DNA of 64,000 nucleotides, taken from positions 379,781-443,780 of the forward strand of contig NZ_KB900609.1 of the NCBI RefSeq assembly GCF_000379105.1, read 5' to 3'. The position numbers were made by a program, and so were the translations under genes. The notes under the pieces are model-generated. The model did not search any database and had not been told where the DNA came from. It worked only from the letters and a program-made list of their open reading frames with translations. Origin of the DNA: Methylobacterium sp. WSM2598 (GTDB lineage Bacteria > Pseudomonadota > Alphaproteobacteria > Rhizobiales > Beijerinckiaceae). Shown here in pieces: positions 16,775 to 26,479 of the stretch; position 1 is the stretch's first letter; every line of letters starts with the position of its first letter.

Positions 16775-17715
16775 CACCAGCCCCCGAAGGCCGCGACCGT
16801 GCGGCGCCGCCCGATCATGAAGGCGTCCGCCACCAGGCCGAGGGGGGCGAGGTCGGCCTCGCTCTCGCGGCGGGAGACCAGGTCGCGGAAGCGGCGGTAG
16901 AGGCCGCGATACTCCGCCTCCGGAGCGGTCGGGATCGGAACGCCGTCGAGGCTCAGCCGCGCCCCGCCGCCCGAGACAAGCAGGAGCCCGCGCTCCGTCG
17001 CGAACCGGATGTCCCAGGTCTGCGGCCCGGCCTGCAGGAAGTCGAACTCCGCCCGGATCGGCAGGCCCGCCGCGTCGGCGAGGTCGAGCGAGGCGGCGAT
17101 CGGCGCCTGCCGGTCGGCCGGGAAGGAGAGGTCCGCCCCGGTCACCTGGACCGGCCGGGGCAGGAGATGGGTGACGAGCGACAGGGCGTTGATGCCCGGG
17201 TCGAACACCCCGAGGCCGCCCGGCTCCAGGATCCAGTCCTGGCCCGGATGCCAGACCCGGATGTCCTCGCGCCAATCGACGCGCACCGCGCGGATCGGGC
17301 GGTCCCGCAGCGCGGCCCGGGCCGGCTCGACCGCGGGGGCGAAGCGGGAATGCCACGCGCAGAACAGGCTGAGGCCGGCCGCGCGGGCCTGCGCGGCCAG
17401 CGGCAGGATCTCGCCCAGGGTCGCCGCGGGCGGCTTCTCCAGGAGGACGTGCTTGCCCGCCGCCAGCGCCGCGGCGGCGAGCGCCCCGCGCCCGCGCGGC
17501 GGCGTGCAGAGGGCGACCGCGTCGAAGGGAGGCCCGGATTCGAGCAGCGCCGCCAGGGTCGGCGCGTGGGGCAGGTTCTCCAGGCCGGCGCCGGGGCCGG
17601 CGGTGGCGGCGAGGTCCAGGCCGGGCGTCGCGGCGATCGCCGGCAGGTGCTGGTCGCGGGCGATCTTGCCGAGCCCGACGAGGGCGATCCGCAGGGAGGT
17701 GGGGGACGATGTCAA
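16774..17715 (-). CDS. Gfo/Idh/MocA-family oxidoreductase, probable D-galactose 1-dehydrogenase
   Basis: A 313-residue NAD(P)-dependent sugar dehydrogenase. The Rossmann fold starts at 'RIALVGLGKIARDQHLPAI', the catalytic Lys lies in 'GKHVLLEKPPAATLGE' (EKP motif), and the C-terminal half carries 'GVFDPGINALSLVTHLLPRP', a segment typical of the D-galactose 1-dehydrogenase subgroup. No ATG fits the family start. The frame is best explained by TTG 17715, with GGAG about eight bases upstream. It oxidises the sugar at C1 to the lactone for the coupled lactonase. The mutarotase gene beyond 17957 runs the other way and supplies the right anomer. Confidence 0.82.
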   Translation of the reverse strand: MTSSPTSLRIALVGLGKIARDQHLPAIAATPGLDLAATAGPGAGLENLPHAPTLAALLESGPPFDAVALCTPPRGRGALAAAALAAGKHVLLEKPPAATLGEILPLAAQARAAGLSLFCAWHSRFAPAVEPARAALRDRPIRAVRVDWREDIRVWHPGQDWILEPGGLGVFDPGINALSLVTHLLPRPVQVTGADLSFPADRQAPIAASLDLADAAGLPIRAEFDFLQAGPQTWDIRFATERGLLLVSGGGARLSLDGVPIPTAPEAEYRGLYRRFRDLVSRRESEADLAPLGLVADAFMIGRRRTVAAFGGW

Positions 17716-17956
17716 GGCGGGCTCCGCGTCCTGGCCCGGCGGGCGACCGGCGAGCGGGTGAGGCCGTAGCGGATGACGGCCGCCATGGCGACGGCCGCTC
17801 TCGCGGGATCGCGCGGGATTTCGCCGCGCGCAGTCGGGCGCTCGGCAGGGCGACGGCTCCCGGCGCGGCCGTCGGTTGCTGGCGTCCGTGTCGCCAGAGT
17901 ACAACCCGCGTGCCGACGGGACCCGGCCCGCCCGGGCGCCGCTCCGGAGGATGAGC

Positions 17957-19042
17957 ATGCGGGAAGGCAATGGCGCCGCGCGACGCCCGTTCGGGATCCT
18001 GCCGGACGGCAGGACGGTCGACGAGGTGACGCTGACCAACGGCAGGCTCACGGCGCGGATCCTCGCCTACGGGGCGATCCTGCGCGGCCTCGACGTGCCG
18101 GACCGCGACGGCGCGCCGGCGGACGTGGTGCTGGGCTTTCCCGACCTCGCCGGCTACCTCGACCGGCCGAGCTATTTCGGCGCGAGCGTCGGGCGCTACG
18201 CCAACCGCATCCGCGGCGGCCGCTTCAGCCTCGACGGGCGGAGCTACGCGCTCGCCACCAACGACGGCCCGAACGCCCTGCACGGCGGCGTGCAGGGCTT
18301 CAACCGGCGCCTCTGGGAGATCACCGCGATCCGCGGCGGCGAGGGGCCGGCCGCGACCCTGCGCTACGTCAGCCCGGACGGGGAGGAGGGCTATCCCGGC
18401 ACCCTCACGGTCACGGCCACCTACCGCCTGGAGGGCCCCGATACGCTGAGCATCGCCTACGCGGCGACGACCGACCGGCCGACCATCGTCAACCTGACCA
18501 ATCACAGCTTCTTCAATCTGGCGGGCGAGGGCGCGGGCCGCCCCATCCTCGATCATGTCCTGACGATCCCGGCCGACACCTACACGCCGGTCGATCCGAC
18601 GCAGATCCCGACCGGCGAGTTCGCGCCGGTCGCCGACACACCCTTCGACTTCCGCGCGCCCACCGCGATCGGGTCGCGGATCCGGGACGGCCGCCACCCT
18701 CAGATCCGGCGCGGGCGCGGCTACGACCACAATTTCGTGCTCGGGACCGCGCCGAGCCAGGCGGCGCGGCCGGCCGCCCGGCTGGAGGAGCGCGGCTCGG
18801 GCCGCGTCCTCGACCTGCTGACGAACCAGCCGGGCCTGCAACTCTACACCGGCAACTTCCTGGACGGGACCGCGATCGGCAAGTCCGGCCTCGCCTACCG
18901 CCAGTCGGACGGGGTCGCCCTGGAACCGCAACTGTTTCCGGACACGCCGAACCAGCCGGTCTTCGGCTCGGCCCGCCTCGATCCCGGGGCGACCTACCGC
19001 TGCCTCATCGCCTACCGCTTCTCCACCCTCGGAGATCCTTAA
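17957..19042 (+). CDS. galM: Aldose 1-epimerase (galactose mutarotase)
   Basis: A 361-residue galactose mutarotase-fold protein. Motifs in order are 'LTNGRLTARILAYGAILRGL', 'FGASVGRYANRI', 'GPNALHGGVQGFNRRLW' (catalytic His), 'NLTNHSFFNLAGEG' (second His) and 'GRGYDHNFVLG', with the catalytic Glu expected near the C-terminus ('VALEPQLFPDTPNQP'). It interconverts alpha and beta anomers of hexoses. GGAGG at 17946-17950 is best spaced for ATG 17957; ATG 17951 is too close. It is divergent from the galactose dehydrogenase/lactonase pair, so the three likely share a function. Confidence 0.93.
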   Translation: MREGNGAARRPFGILPDGRTVDEVTLTNGRLTARILAYGAILRGLDVPDRDGAPADVVLGFPDLAGYLDRPSYFGASVGRYANRIRGGRFSLDGRSYALATNDGPNALHGGVQGFNRRLWEITAIRGGEGPAATLRYVSPDGEEGYPGTLTVTATYRLEGPDTLSIAYAATTDRPTIVNLTNHSFFNLAGEGAGRPILDHVLTIPADTYTPVDPTQIPTGEFAPVADTPFDFRAPTAIGSRIRDGRHPQIRRGRGYDHNFVLGTAPSQAARPAARLEERGSGRVLDLLTNQPGLQLYTGNFLDGTAIGKSGLAYRQSDGVALEPQLFPDTPNQPVFGSARLDPGATYRCLIAYRFSTLGDP

Positions 19043-19190
19043 CGCCCGCTGAGCGGCGCCGGCCGCGCCGCGGAGGGGGCCGGGCCGGACTCGGGCCTCT
19101 CGGCCTCGCGCAGCGCCCGGTTCTCGGACAGGGATGCGCGCCAGCCCGTGGCGGCGCATGATGCGCGGCCGGCGCGCGAGGGCGGGCGCC

Positions 19191-21728
19191 TCACCGCGCG
19201 AGCAATTCCTTCACGCGCGCCGCCAGGGTCTCGACCGCGAAGGGCTTGGTCAGCACCTGCATGCCGGGGCCGAGCCGGCCGCCGCCGAGGGCCGCGTTCT
19301 CGGCGTAGCCGGTGATGAACAGCACCCTGAGATCCGGCCGGTCGGCGCGCGCCGCATCCGCCATCTGCCGCCCGTTGAGCCCGCCCGGCAGCCCGACATC
19401 GGTGACGAGGAGGGCGATGCGCCGCTCCTCGCGCAGCAGCCGCAGGCCGGCGGCGCCGTCCCCCGCCGCGAGCACCGCGTAGCCGAGCCCTTCGAGAACG
19501 TCCGTCACCAGCATCCGCACGGTCGGCTCGTCGTCGACGACGAGCACCGTCTCGCCCCGCCCCGCCCGCGGCTCCCGCATCGGCGCGAGCGGCCCGTCCA
19601 CCTCCTCCGCGGCGCCCTCGTGGCGCGGCAGGAGCAGGCAGACCCGGGTGCCGCGCCCGACCTCGGAGGCGATCCGCACCTGCCCGCCGGATTGCCGGGC
19701 GAAGCCGTAGATCATCGAGAGGCCGAGCCCGGTGCCCTGGCCCATCGGCTTCGTGGTGAAAAAGGGCTCGAAGGCGTGCTGGATCACGTCCGGGGTCATG
19801 CCGATCCCCGTATCCGCGACGCTGAGCGACAGGTACGGGCCGGGACTCAGATCCGCGGCCGCGGCCTCCTCGGGGCCGAGCGCGAGGTTGGCGGTCGCGA
19901 TGACGATGCGGCCCCCGTCCGGCATCGCGTCGCGGGCGTTCAGGCACAGGTTCAGGAGGGCGTTCTCGAGCTGGTGGGGGTCGACCAGCGCCGTCCAGAG
20001 ATCGGCGGCGGGCGCCACCTCGACGGCGATGGCGGGCCCCACCGTGCGCCGGATCAGCTCCTCCATCCCGGCGATCAGTCGGTTGGCGTCGACGGGCTTC
20101 GGATCCAGGGTCTGGCGGCGCGAGAAGGCGAGGAGGCGATGCGTCAGGGCCGCCGCCCGCTTGGCCGCCCCCTGCGCGGCCTCGACGTAGCGGTCGATCT
20201 CACCGAGGCGCCCCTGGCGCAGGCGCAGCTGCAGGAGTTCGAGGCTGCCGGCGATGCCGGTGAGCAGGTTGTTGAAGTCGTGGGCGAGGCCGCCGGTGAG
20301 CTGGCCCACCGCCTCCATCTTCTGGGATTGCCGCAGCGCCTCCTCGGCGCGCCGCAGGGCGGCGGTGCGCTCCTCGACGCGCTGCTCCAGGCTGGCATTG
20401 GCCCGGTGGGCCGCGCGCAGCAGCCGGACATTGTCGAACCCGATCGCCGCCTGGGCGGCGAGCCCGGTCAGGACCGCCGCGATCCGGGCGTCGAACGCGC
20501 CCGGGGCCGGGTGGCCGAGGACCAGCACGCCGGTCGTCTCGCCGGAGGCGGAGATGACCGGCACGGTGAGCAGGCTCGCGAAACCGGCCGCCCGGACCTC
20601 GCCCGGGTCGGGCGGCTCCCCCCCGGCCAGGGCCGCCAGGGCGAGGGGCTCCGCGCCGCGCGCGAAGGCCTCCTGGTCCCGGCCCGCGAGGACGCAGCGC
20701 GGCGCCTCCTCGCCCGGCTCGTCGGCCCGGTAGACGAACGCTCCGGAGGCGGCCCCGGTCAGGGCGAGGCCGGCCTCCGCCACGATGCGCACCAGTCCGC
20801 CGAGGTCGCGCTCGGCGGCGATCCGGGTTCCGGTCCGGTTGAGCACCTCCAGGGCGTGGCGCTCGGCGGCGAGCCGGTCGCGGCTCTCGCGCAGGGCCGC
20901 CTCGGCCCACTTGCGCTCGGTCACCTCCAGGACGACTCCGATCAGGCGCACGCAGCGCCCGCCCTCGAAGGAGGCGTGGCCGCGGGTGACGATCCAGCGC
21001 TCGCCGCTACCGCCGAGCGTGCGGTGCTCCTGCGCGAGGCCGCCCGGCCCGCCCGGGTCGGTGGCGGCGGCGAGCGCGGCGCGCAGGCGCGGGCGGTCCT
21101 CCGGGTGGCAGGCGTCGAGCAGGGTCGAGGGGCCGACCTCGGCCTCGGGCGCGAGCCCGAACAGGGCCTTGCAGCGGGCGTCGGCGGTCAGCGCGCCGGA
21201 ATCCGGCCGGTACTCCCAGATCCCGAGCCCGGCCGCGTCGAGGGCGAGGCGCTTCTGCAGCTCGCTCTCGCGCAGGGCGATCTCGGCGCATTTGCGCTCG
21301 GTCACGTCCCGGTGGGCGCCGACGAGGCGCAGGGGCACGCCGGCCTCGTCCCGCTCGATCTCGGCGACGGCCGCGATCCACCGCACCGCCCCGTCGCTCG
21401 GCCGGATGATGCGGTACTCGGCCCGGTACTCGCGGGCGCCGCTGCGCACGGCGTCGAGGAAGTGGCCGAGCGTCGCCTCGCGGTCCTCCGGATGGATGCG
21501 CCCGACCCATTCCTCGTGCGTCTCGCGGGCGGCGTCCTGCGGCAGGCCGTGGATGCGCAGGTACTCGGGCGAGCGCCGGTTGCGGAAGCCGCCGCGCAGA
21601 TCCACCTCGAGCCCGCCCACGCCCGCGATCTGCTGCACCCGGGCCAGCTCGGCCTCGCGCTCGACCAGGGAGGCGCGCAGGCTCATCCGCTCCTGCGCCC
21701 CGGCCGGGAGATCGTCGATGCTGTTCAT
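19191..21728 (-). CDS. Hybrid histidine kinase (PAS-PAS-GAF-HisKA-HATPase-REC)
   Basis: An 845-residue cytoplasmic sensor. Two PAS/PAC domains (about 35 to 155, ending '[11 protein letters not shown]', and 165 to 290, ending '[11 protein letters not shown]') are followed by a GAF domain (about 310 to 450). The HisKA motif '[20 protein letters not shown]' puts the phospho-His at residue 483. The HATPase has '[14 protein letters not shown]' and 'VADTGIGM', and 'GTGLGLSM' further on. A C-terminal receiver holds the phospho-Asp at 777 ('[10 protein letters not shown]'). There is no membrane segment. The receiver may act as a phosphate sink or pass phosphate to an Hpt protein. No response regulator gene is adjacent, so the target is unknown. 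ATG 21728 gives the first codon of the conserved region. Confidence 0.92.
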   Translation of the reverse strand: MNSIDDLPAGAQERMSLRASLVEREAELARVQQIAGVGGLEVDLRGGFRNRRSPEYLRIHGLPQDAARETHEEWVGRIHPEDREATLGHFLDAVRSGAREYRAEYRIIRPSDGAVRWIAAVAEIERDEAGVPLRLVGAHRDVTERKCAEIALRESELQKRLALDAAGLGIWEYRPDSGALTADARCKALFGLAPEAEVGPSTLLDACHPEDRPRLRAALAAATDPGGPGGLAQEHRTLGGSGERWIVTRGHASFEGGRCVRLIGVVLEVTERKWAEAALRESRDRLAAERHALEVLNRTGTRIAAERDLGGLVRIVAEAGLALTGAASGAFVYRADEPGEEAPRCVLAGRDQEAFARGAEPLALAALAGGEPPDPGEVRAAGFASLLTVPVISASGETTGVLVLGHPAPGAFDARIAAVLTGLAAQAAIGFDNVRLLRAAHRANASLEQRVEERTAALRRAEEALRQSQKMEAVGQLTGGLAHDFNNLLTGIAGSLELLQLRLRQGRLGEIDRYVEAAQGAAKRAAALTHRLLAFSRRQTLDPKPVDANRLIAGMEELIRRTVGPAIAVEVAPAADLWTALVDPHQLENALLNLCLNARDAMPDGGRIVIATANLALGPEEAAAADLSPGPYLSLSVADTGIGMTPDVIQHAFEPFFTTKPMGQGTGLGLSMIYGFARQSGGQVRIASEVGRGTRVCLLLPRHEGAAEEVDGPLAPMREPRAGRGETVLVVDDEPTVRMLVTDVLEGLGYAVLAAGDGAAGLRLLREERRIALLVTDVGLPGGLNGRQMADAARADRPDLRVLFITGYAENAALGGGRLGPGMQVLTKPFAVETLAARVKELLAR

Positions 21729-21866
21729 CCGGCCCGCCGACGCCCCGCAGCATGGGTGCTGCACTGGACATCCAGGCGCAGTACCTGGGCAGTTTACCGC
21801 GGCGTCACGGGTTGTCGATGGTGGGAGGTCGCCGCCCCGGCGGGCGGCGGGGCCGCGGCACCCCGG

Positions 21867-22175
21867 TCACGGACGGCGCGTGAGGGTCCGGCTTGCCTCG
21901 CGCACCCGCCCCGACAGCTGGGCGAGGCCGAGCGCCTCCGAGGCGGCGACGAGCCGGGCCGCCCCGCCCTGCGCCGCGCGTACGACCGGGTTCGGCTCCA
22001 TCTCGTCGAGCCAGTCGGCGATCGGCCGCGGGTCGGCCAGGGCCAGGAGGGCGAGCGTTCCCCACACGACGAGGATCGCGGCGGCGGGCTGCGCGACCGT
22101 GACGGAACCCGCCTCCTCGGCGAGGGGCCGGAGCGCCGGCCCGCCCAGGGCCGCCTGCAGCGGGGTGGTGCTCAC
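21867..22175 (-). CDS. Small single-pass membrane protein at the end of the MBOAT operon
   Basis: A 102-residue protein starting at GTG 22175, with GAGGAG five bases upstream. It has one clear membrane segment ('AAAILVVWGTLALLALA', residues about 28 to 44) and a polar C-terminal half. It begins 14 bp after the MBOAT stop on the same strand, so it is the last gene of the operon. Family not recognised. By position it may be an accessory or stability factor for the acyltransferase. Confidence 0.6.
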   Translation of the reverse strand: MSTTPLQAALGGPALRPLAEEAGSVTVAQPAAAILVVWGTLALLALADPRPIADWLDEMEPNPVVRAAQGGAARLVAASEALGLAQLSGRVREASRTLTRRP

Positions 22176-22189
22176 GCGATCTCCTCGGG

Positions 22190-23626
22190 TCAGAACTGGA
22201 AGTAGATGAAGGGCGCCACGCCGGAGGGCGACAGCATCGCCACGAGCCACGCGAGCGCGGTGCCGAGCGCGACCTTGGCGGGCAGGCCGGCGCCCCCGTA
22301 GAGGGAGCGGGCGGCCGCGGCGAGGGCGGGCGGCGCGAGCTGCGTGGCGGCCCCGGCCGCCATCAGCGCGAGGACGAGCGGCGTGGCGGCGAGCGGGGCG
22401 GGCCCGCCGAGGCCCCGGCTGATCGCCGCGAGGTAGTCGAGCGCGCTGGCGCAATCCGGCGCCCGGAAGAAGATCCAGGCCAAGCAGACGAAGTGGAAGA
22501 CCAGGATCCAGCGCAGGGCCTCGCCGGCCTCGCTGCGCAGGAAGCCGCGCAGGCGGCCCCTCGGGTCGGTGGCCTCGCGCAGCCCGCGCTCGGCCGCGAG
22601 CCCGACCCCGTGCAGGGCGCCCCAGACCAGGAATTGCAGGCCCGCCCCGTGCCACAGGCCGCCGAGCACCATCGTCAGGACGAGGTTGCGCAGCGTGAGC
22701 AGCCGGCCGCCCCGGCTGCCGCCGAGCGGGACGTAGAGGTAGTCCCGCAGCCACGACGACAGCGTGATGTGCCAGCGCCGCCAGAATTCCTGCAGCGAGA
22801 GCGCGATGTAGGGCTGGTCGAAGTTCTGCGGGAAGCGGTAGCCGAGGAGGTTCGCGACGCCGATCGCGATGTCCGTGTAGGCGCTGAAATCGCAGTAGAT
22901 GACGATGGCGTAGGCGTAGGCCGCGAGGATCAGGTCGACGCTGCCGTAGGCGCCCGGATTGGTGAAGACCGGATCCACGTAGAGGACCGAGAGGTGGCTC
23001 GCCACCACGACCTTCTTGAACAACCCGCCGAGGATCAGCAGCGCGCTCCCGGACAGGTCGATCCGGCCGGGATCGGACGGACGGGCGAGCTGCCCGAGGA
23101 ACTCCGCCGCCCGCACGATCGGGCCGGCCACGAGGTGGGGAAAGAAGCTGACGTAGAGCATCAGGTCGAGGAGCGAGCGCGAGGCCGGGATCGTCCGGCG
23201 ATGCACGTCGACCACGTAGGAGATGCCGTGGAAGGTCAGGAACGAGATCGCCACCGGCACGGCGAGCCCCGTCGAGCCGAGCGCGACGGGCCATCCGGCG
23301 AGGTCCGCGAGACTCTGGAGCTGCGCGGCCGCGAAGTCATAGTACTTGAAGTAGCAGAGCGGCGCGAGGTTGAGCGCGACCGCGCAGCCCACGGCCATCC
23401 CGCGCCGGCGCGGTCCCTCGCAGGCCGCGATGAGGCGGCCGAAGCCGTAATTCCCCACCGAGGAGAGCACCAGGAGCGGCAGGAAGGCGACGCTCCAGCA
23501 GCTGTAGAAGGCGTAGCTCACTCCCACGAGCATCAGTTTCTTGAGCTCGTTCCGGCGATTGAGCGCCCAAGTCAGCGGCAGAACCGCCATGAAGAACAGT
23601 GCAAACTCAATCGTTGGGAACAGCAT
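22190..23626 (-). CDS. MBOAT-family membrane O-acyltransferase (AlgI-like)
   Basis: A 478-residue polytopic protein with the AlgI/DltB pattern: 'CYFKYYDF', 'AVPVAISFLTFHGISYVVDV', 'YVSFFPHLVAGPIVRA', 'YCDFSAYTDIAIGVANLLGY', 'SLQEFWRRWHITLSSWLRDY', and the catalytic His in 'VLGGLWHGAGLQFLVWGALH'. It should move an acetyl (or acyl) group from a cytoplasmic donor across the inner membrane to a periplasmic acceptor. The start overlaps the end of the upstream SGNH gene by 20 bp. The neighbours are SGNH-type proteins that usually complete the transfer onto a polysaccharide. The glycan modified is not indicated by the sequence. Confidence 0.93.
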   Translation of the reverse strand: MLFPTIEFALFFMAVLPLTWALNRRNELKKLMLVGVSYAFYSCWSVAFLPLLVLSSVGNYGFGRLIAACEGPRRRGMAVGCAVALNLAPLCYFKYYDFAAAQLQSLADLAGWPVALGSTGLAVPVAISFLTFHGISYVVDVHRRTIPASRSLLDLMLYVSFFPHLVAGPIVRAAEFLGQLARPSDPGRIDLSGSALLILGGLFKKVVVASHLSVLYVDPVFTNPGAYGSVDLILAAYAYAIVIYCDFSAYTDIAIGVANLLGYRFPQNFDQPYIALSLQEFWRRWHITLSSWLRDYLYVPLGGSRGGRLLTLRNLVLTMVLGGLWHGAGLQFLVWGALHGVGLAAERGLREATDPRGRLRGFLRSEAGEALRWILVFHFVCLAWIFFRAPDCASALDYLAAISRGLGGPAPLAATPLVLALMAAGAATQLAPPALAAAARSLYGGAGLPAKVALGTALAWLVAMLSPSGVAPFIYFQF

Positions 23627-24830
23627 GGGCCTCCTCCAACGTTCGTTGCACGATCGGATCGAGGAATTCCGCGAAGGCGCGGCCGCTTAGGCTATATCCC
23701 AGCTTCGTAAAATGAATGTGATCTTTGGACATCAGGGGCGGGTCGAGGCGCCGCCATGCCTCGGCGGGGCAGTCCGGCGGCATCAGGGCGGCCCAGTCCC
23801 AGAACGCGGCCCCCTCCTCCGCCGCGACCTGCCGCTGCGCCGCGCGCACGGCGTCGAGCTTCGGCGGCGGCGGGACGGCGCAGGCGCCCTGTTTGGCGGG
23901 GGCGGCCGCGGGCGCGCAGGCGCCCTCCCCGGCCCCGCAGCCGGGGCCGGCCCGTCCGGCCGCGGGCGGCCCGATCACCACCAGCCGCGCCCGCGGCGCC
24001 GCGGCGCGCAGCCGGCGCAGGGCGGCGCGGTAGCGCGCCCGGTACGCGGCCGGGTCGAGGGCGTCGTCGAACCCCTCGTTGGTGCCGAAGGCCAGCACGA
24101 TCAGGTCGGGCCGCAGGCGCCGCAGGTCGCGGGCGATCACCGGCGCGGGGAAGCGCGCCAGGACGTCGACGGTGGCGCCCGGAAAGCCGAGATGGCTGTA
24201 GGTCACCCCACCCCCGGGCCGGAAGAGGCCGATGCTCGCGAGGGTGACGGGGCCCGGGCCGGTCGTGCGGATCGCCAGCGTGGTCAGGGCGGCCGGGCCG
24301 CCGCGCGGGGCCGGGAGCCGCAGCAGGGTCCAGCCCGGCGCGGCGGCCCGCAGGGAGGCCGTGCGGACGCGCTCCCCGTCGACCCGAATCTCGATCGCCC
24401 CCGCGCCCGGCCCCGTCCGCGCCTCGATCTCGATCAGCCCGTAGGGCGCCGGGGGATCGGCCGCGAGCCGCAGCACCTCCCCGGCGCCGCGGGCGCTGGC
24501 GGTGAAGCCCGAGAGCGTGAAGGCCTCGGGCGTCGCGGAGCGCTGGATGCTCGCGAAGCGCCAGCCCGCGCTCGCCGTCGCGGCGAACCGGCCGTCGCGA
24601 ACGCCCGGGTGCGGCCGCCCGGGCGGCAGGTAGCCCGCGCCGCCCTCCCCGTAGCGCGCCTGCAGCAGCGCCCGCGCGGCGCCGGTGAAGAGATCGGCCG
24701 CCGTGTGGCTGTCGCCGATCTGCAGGATCGAGACGGCGGCGCGCGGCTCCGCCCCCGCCTGCGCCGCGCAGGCCGGCAGCAGCCCGGCGAGGAGCCGCAG
24801 CCGCCGCGCGCCCCGCCTCAGCGCCGGCAC
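23607..24830 (-). CDS. SGNH/GDSL-type acyl hydrolase or transferase, exported
   Basis: A 407-residue protein. The block I Ser is in 'ILQIGDSHTAADLFTG' near residue 40, the Asn block is 'VLAFGTNEGFDD', and the catalytic Asp-His pair is in 'MSKDHIHFTKLGY' near the C-terminus. The segment between about 100 and 220 looks like a beta-sandwich insert ('GLIEIEARTGPGAG'). An N-terminal hydrophobic stretch ('LRLLAGLLPACAAQAGA') indicates export. The start is probably GTG 24830, inside the end of the preceding gene, with no clear binding site, so it may depend on translational coupling. It overlaps the MBOAT gene and is the likely periplasmic partner that places or removes acetyl groups. Confidence 0.8.
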   Translation of the reverse strand: MPALRRGARRLRLLAGLLPACAAQAGAEPRAAVSILQIGDSHTAADLFTGAARALLQARYGEGGAGYLPPGRPHPGVRDGRFAATASAGWRFASIQRSATPEAFTLSGFTASARGAGEVLRLAADPPAPYGLIEIEARTGPGAGAIEIRVDGERVRTASLRAAAPGWTLLRLPAPRGGPAALTTLAIRTTGPGPVTLASIGLFRPGGGVTYSHLGFPGATVDVLARFPAPVIARDLRRLRPDLIVLAFGTNEGFDDALDPAAYRARYRAALRRLRAAAPRARLVVIGPPAAGRAGPGCGAGEGACAPAAAPAKQGACAVPPPPKLDAVRAAQRQVAAEEGAAFWDWAALMPPDCPAEAWRRLDPPLMSKDHIHFTKLGYSLSGRAFAEFLDPIVQRTLEEAHAVPND

Positions 24831-25591
24831 GGGAAGGTGAGCGCGACGCCCTGCTCCGCCAGGAGATCGGCCGCCGCGCGCAGCAGGTGGGCCGCCAGCA
24901 CGTCGTAGCCGGCGGCCGTGAAGTGGATCCCGTCGGGGGCGCGGATCTGCACCTTGGCCCCGTGCAGGTCCGGCCCGTAGGGCTGGAAACTGTCGGGGCC
25001 GGAGGGGTCCTGGCGCCAGGGCGCGACGAAGCGGGTCCGCGGGGCGGCGAGGTCGCGCAGGGCCTGCGCGAAGATCGCGTTCTTCTCGGCCGCGTCGTCC
25101 TGGCTCGCCCGGTCGCGCAGCACCGGCAGGCCGAGCCACAGCACGCTCCCCCCGCCCGCCGGCGCGAGGTTGCGGGCGACCGCCTGGGCCAATTCGGCGT
25201 AGCGGCTGCGCCAGGCCGGCGTGCCGAGGTCGAGCCGGGCGCGGCCCGCCTCCACGATGCTCTGGCGATCGTTGAGCCCGAGGGACACGACGGCGAGCGT
25301 GGGCCGGAACGTCTCGGCGACGGTGCGGCTCTGCGCCACCCAGTCGAACTTCGCCGGCCGCGTCAGGCCGGTCCCGTTCTCGGCGAAGCGCCCGAGCCTG
25401 ATCCGCCCCCCGAGGCAGGGCTCCCGGGAGGCGAGGCGGAAGGCGCCGCCCCAGATCCCGTCCGCCAGGGAATCGCCCACGAAGGCGATGCGGATCTCGT
25501 CGCCGGCGGCGGCCCGCGCCCGGGGCGCGGCCGCGAGGCCCGCGAGGCCGCCGAGCAGCGCGCGGCGCGAGAGACGGGTCGCTTGCACCAT
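24818..25591 (-). CDS. SGNH-family hydrolase with Tat-like signal
   Basis: A 257-residue protein. The signal region contains 'RLSRRALLGGLAGLAA', a twin-arginine-like pattern. The SGNH blocks are 'IAFVGDSLADGIWGG' (Ser), 'VVSLGLNDRQS' (Gly/Asn) and 'APDGIHFTAAGYDVLA' (Asp/His). This resembles the DUF459 type of SGNH proteins found with polysaccharide O-acetylation genes. AGGGGG seven bases ahead favours ATG 25591 over the ATGs at 25606 and 25609. It is the second gene of the operon, 41 bp after the first SGNH gene, and overlaps the third by 13 bp. Confidence 0.8.
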   Translation of the reverse strand: MVQATRLSRRALLGGLAGLAAAPRARAAAGDEIRIAFVGDSLADGIWGGAFRLASREPCLGGRIRLGRFAENGTGLTRPAKFDWVAQSRTVAETFRPTLAVVSLGLNDRQSIVEAGRARLDLGTPAWRSRYAELAQAVARNLAPAGGGSVLWLGLPVLRDRASQDDAAEKNAIFAQALRDLAAPRTRFVAPWRQDPSGPDSFQPYGPDLHGAKVQIRAPDGIHFTAAGYDVLAAHLLRAAADLLAEQGVALTFPCRR

Positions 25592-25632
25592 CCGTGTCCC
25601 CCTCATCATCGCGGGATCCGCGGCGCTCATCG

Positions 25633-26244
25633 TCAGGGCAGGACCGGCCTCAGGGCCGGACCCGCCGCCACCGATCCCGCGACCGGCCGGGCGGGCGCGA
25701 TCCCGACCGCCGCCTGGACCCGCCAGATCAGGGCGTAGCCGGCGGCGGTGAAGTGCACGCCGTCCGCGGCGCGCAGGCGCCGGTCGCAGATCGCCCGGTC
25801 GGCGAGGCTCACGTAGGTCACCTCCCCCCCGAGCCGGCCGCGCAGGATCGCGTCGAGGCGCGCCGCCTCGGCGTTCCAGGGCTTGAACACGCAGGGCGGG
25901 CCGACCCAGACCAGCCGCAGCCGGCCGGCCCGCGCCGCCGCGACCAGCCGGTCGATGGCGGGCGCGACGTCCCGGGCGCCGCCGACCGCGTCGTTGGTGC
26001 CGAGGCTGAGCAGGGCGAGGCTTCCGGGGGCGGTCCGGCGGATCTGCTGCAGGGCGTCGTCGCCCCGGATCGCCACGCTGTTGTGGGCGAGGCGCGGCGC
26101 GCCCGCCGCCGCGGCGATGCCGACCCCGATGCTGTCGCCGAGCACGACGGGCTTCGCCGCGACCGGCCCCGCGAGGGCGGCGAGCACCGGGCCGGCCCCG
26201 AGCAGCCGGCGGGCGCCGGACCTGGATGAGCGGACGAAGCGCAT
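25633..26244 (-). CDS. Small SGNH-family hydrolase, exported
   Basis: A 203-residue protein with a signal peptide ('LLGAGPVLAALAGPVAA') and a compact SGNH core: 'KPVVLGDSIGVGIAAAAG' (Ser), 'LALLSLGTNDAVGG' (Gly/Asn) and 'AADGVHFTAAGYALIW' (Asp/His). It is the first gene of the five-gene MBOAT operon and, like its two neighbours, would work in the periplasm on acyl esters. Having three SGNH proteins in a row suggests a division of labour (transfer, removal, length control), which is an inference. Confidence 0.8.
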   Translation of the reverse strand: MRFVRSSRSGARRLLGAGPVLAALAGPVAAKPVVLGDSIGVGIAAAAGAPRLAHNSVAIRGDDALQQIRRTAPGSLALLSLGTNDAVGGARDVAPAIDRLVAAARAGRLRLVWVGPPCVFKPWNAEAARLDAILRGRLGGEVTYVSLADRAICDRRLRAADGVHFTAAGYALIWRVQAAVGIAPARPVAGSVAAGPALRPVLP

Positions 26245-26479
26245 GGCGACGGACCCTGCCGCTGACGCAGCGTGAGGAAGTGGATCGGACGGGTCATCCT
26301 CGCTCGCGTCACGATAAATTCAGGTAAAAAAGTAGGGTTGATGAACTCTAAAATACTGGCCTCGACCGCCCGCGCCGGCGCATCTGCGGGCAGCCGACGG
26401 TCTCTCCGGGATTGCGCGCGGCCCGCCGGCGCCGATGATGGGCGGGATCCGGCCCGGCCGGATGGACCGGAGATCCGCC
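26245..26479. promoter_or_regulatory. Divergent promoter region with an AT-rich core
   Basis: This gap separates the SGNH operon from the DUF3237 gene. Around 26311-26361 it is clearly AT-rich compared with the rest of the window, including a run of six A. It is the natural place for the promoters of both units. No convincing -35/-10 pair could be fixed by eye. Confidence 0.35.

Noticed and set aside
15731..19159. A 1142-codon open frame on the minus strand
   Set aside because: Only its 3' third (the lactonase) has family character. The rest is the GC-driven shadow of the dehydrogenase and mutarotase genes.
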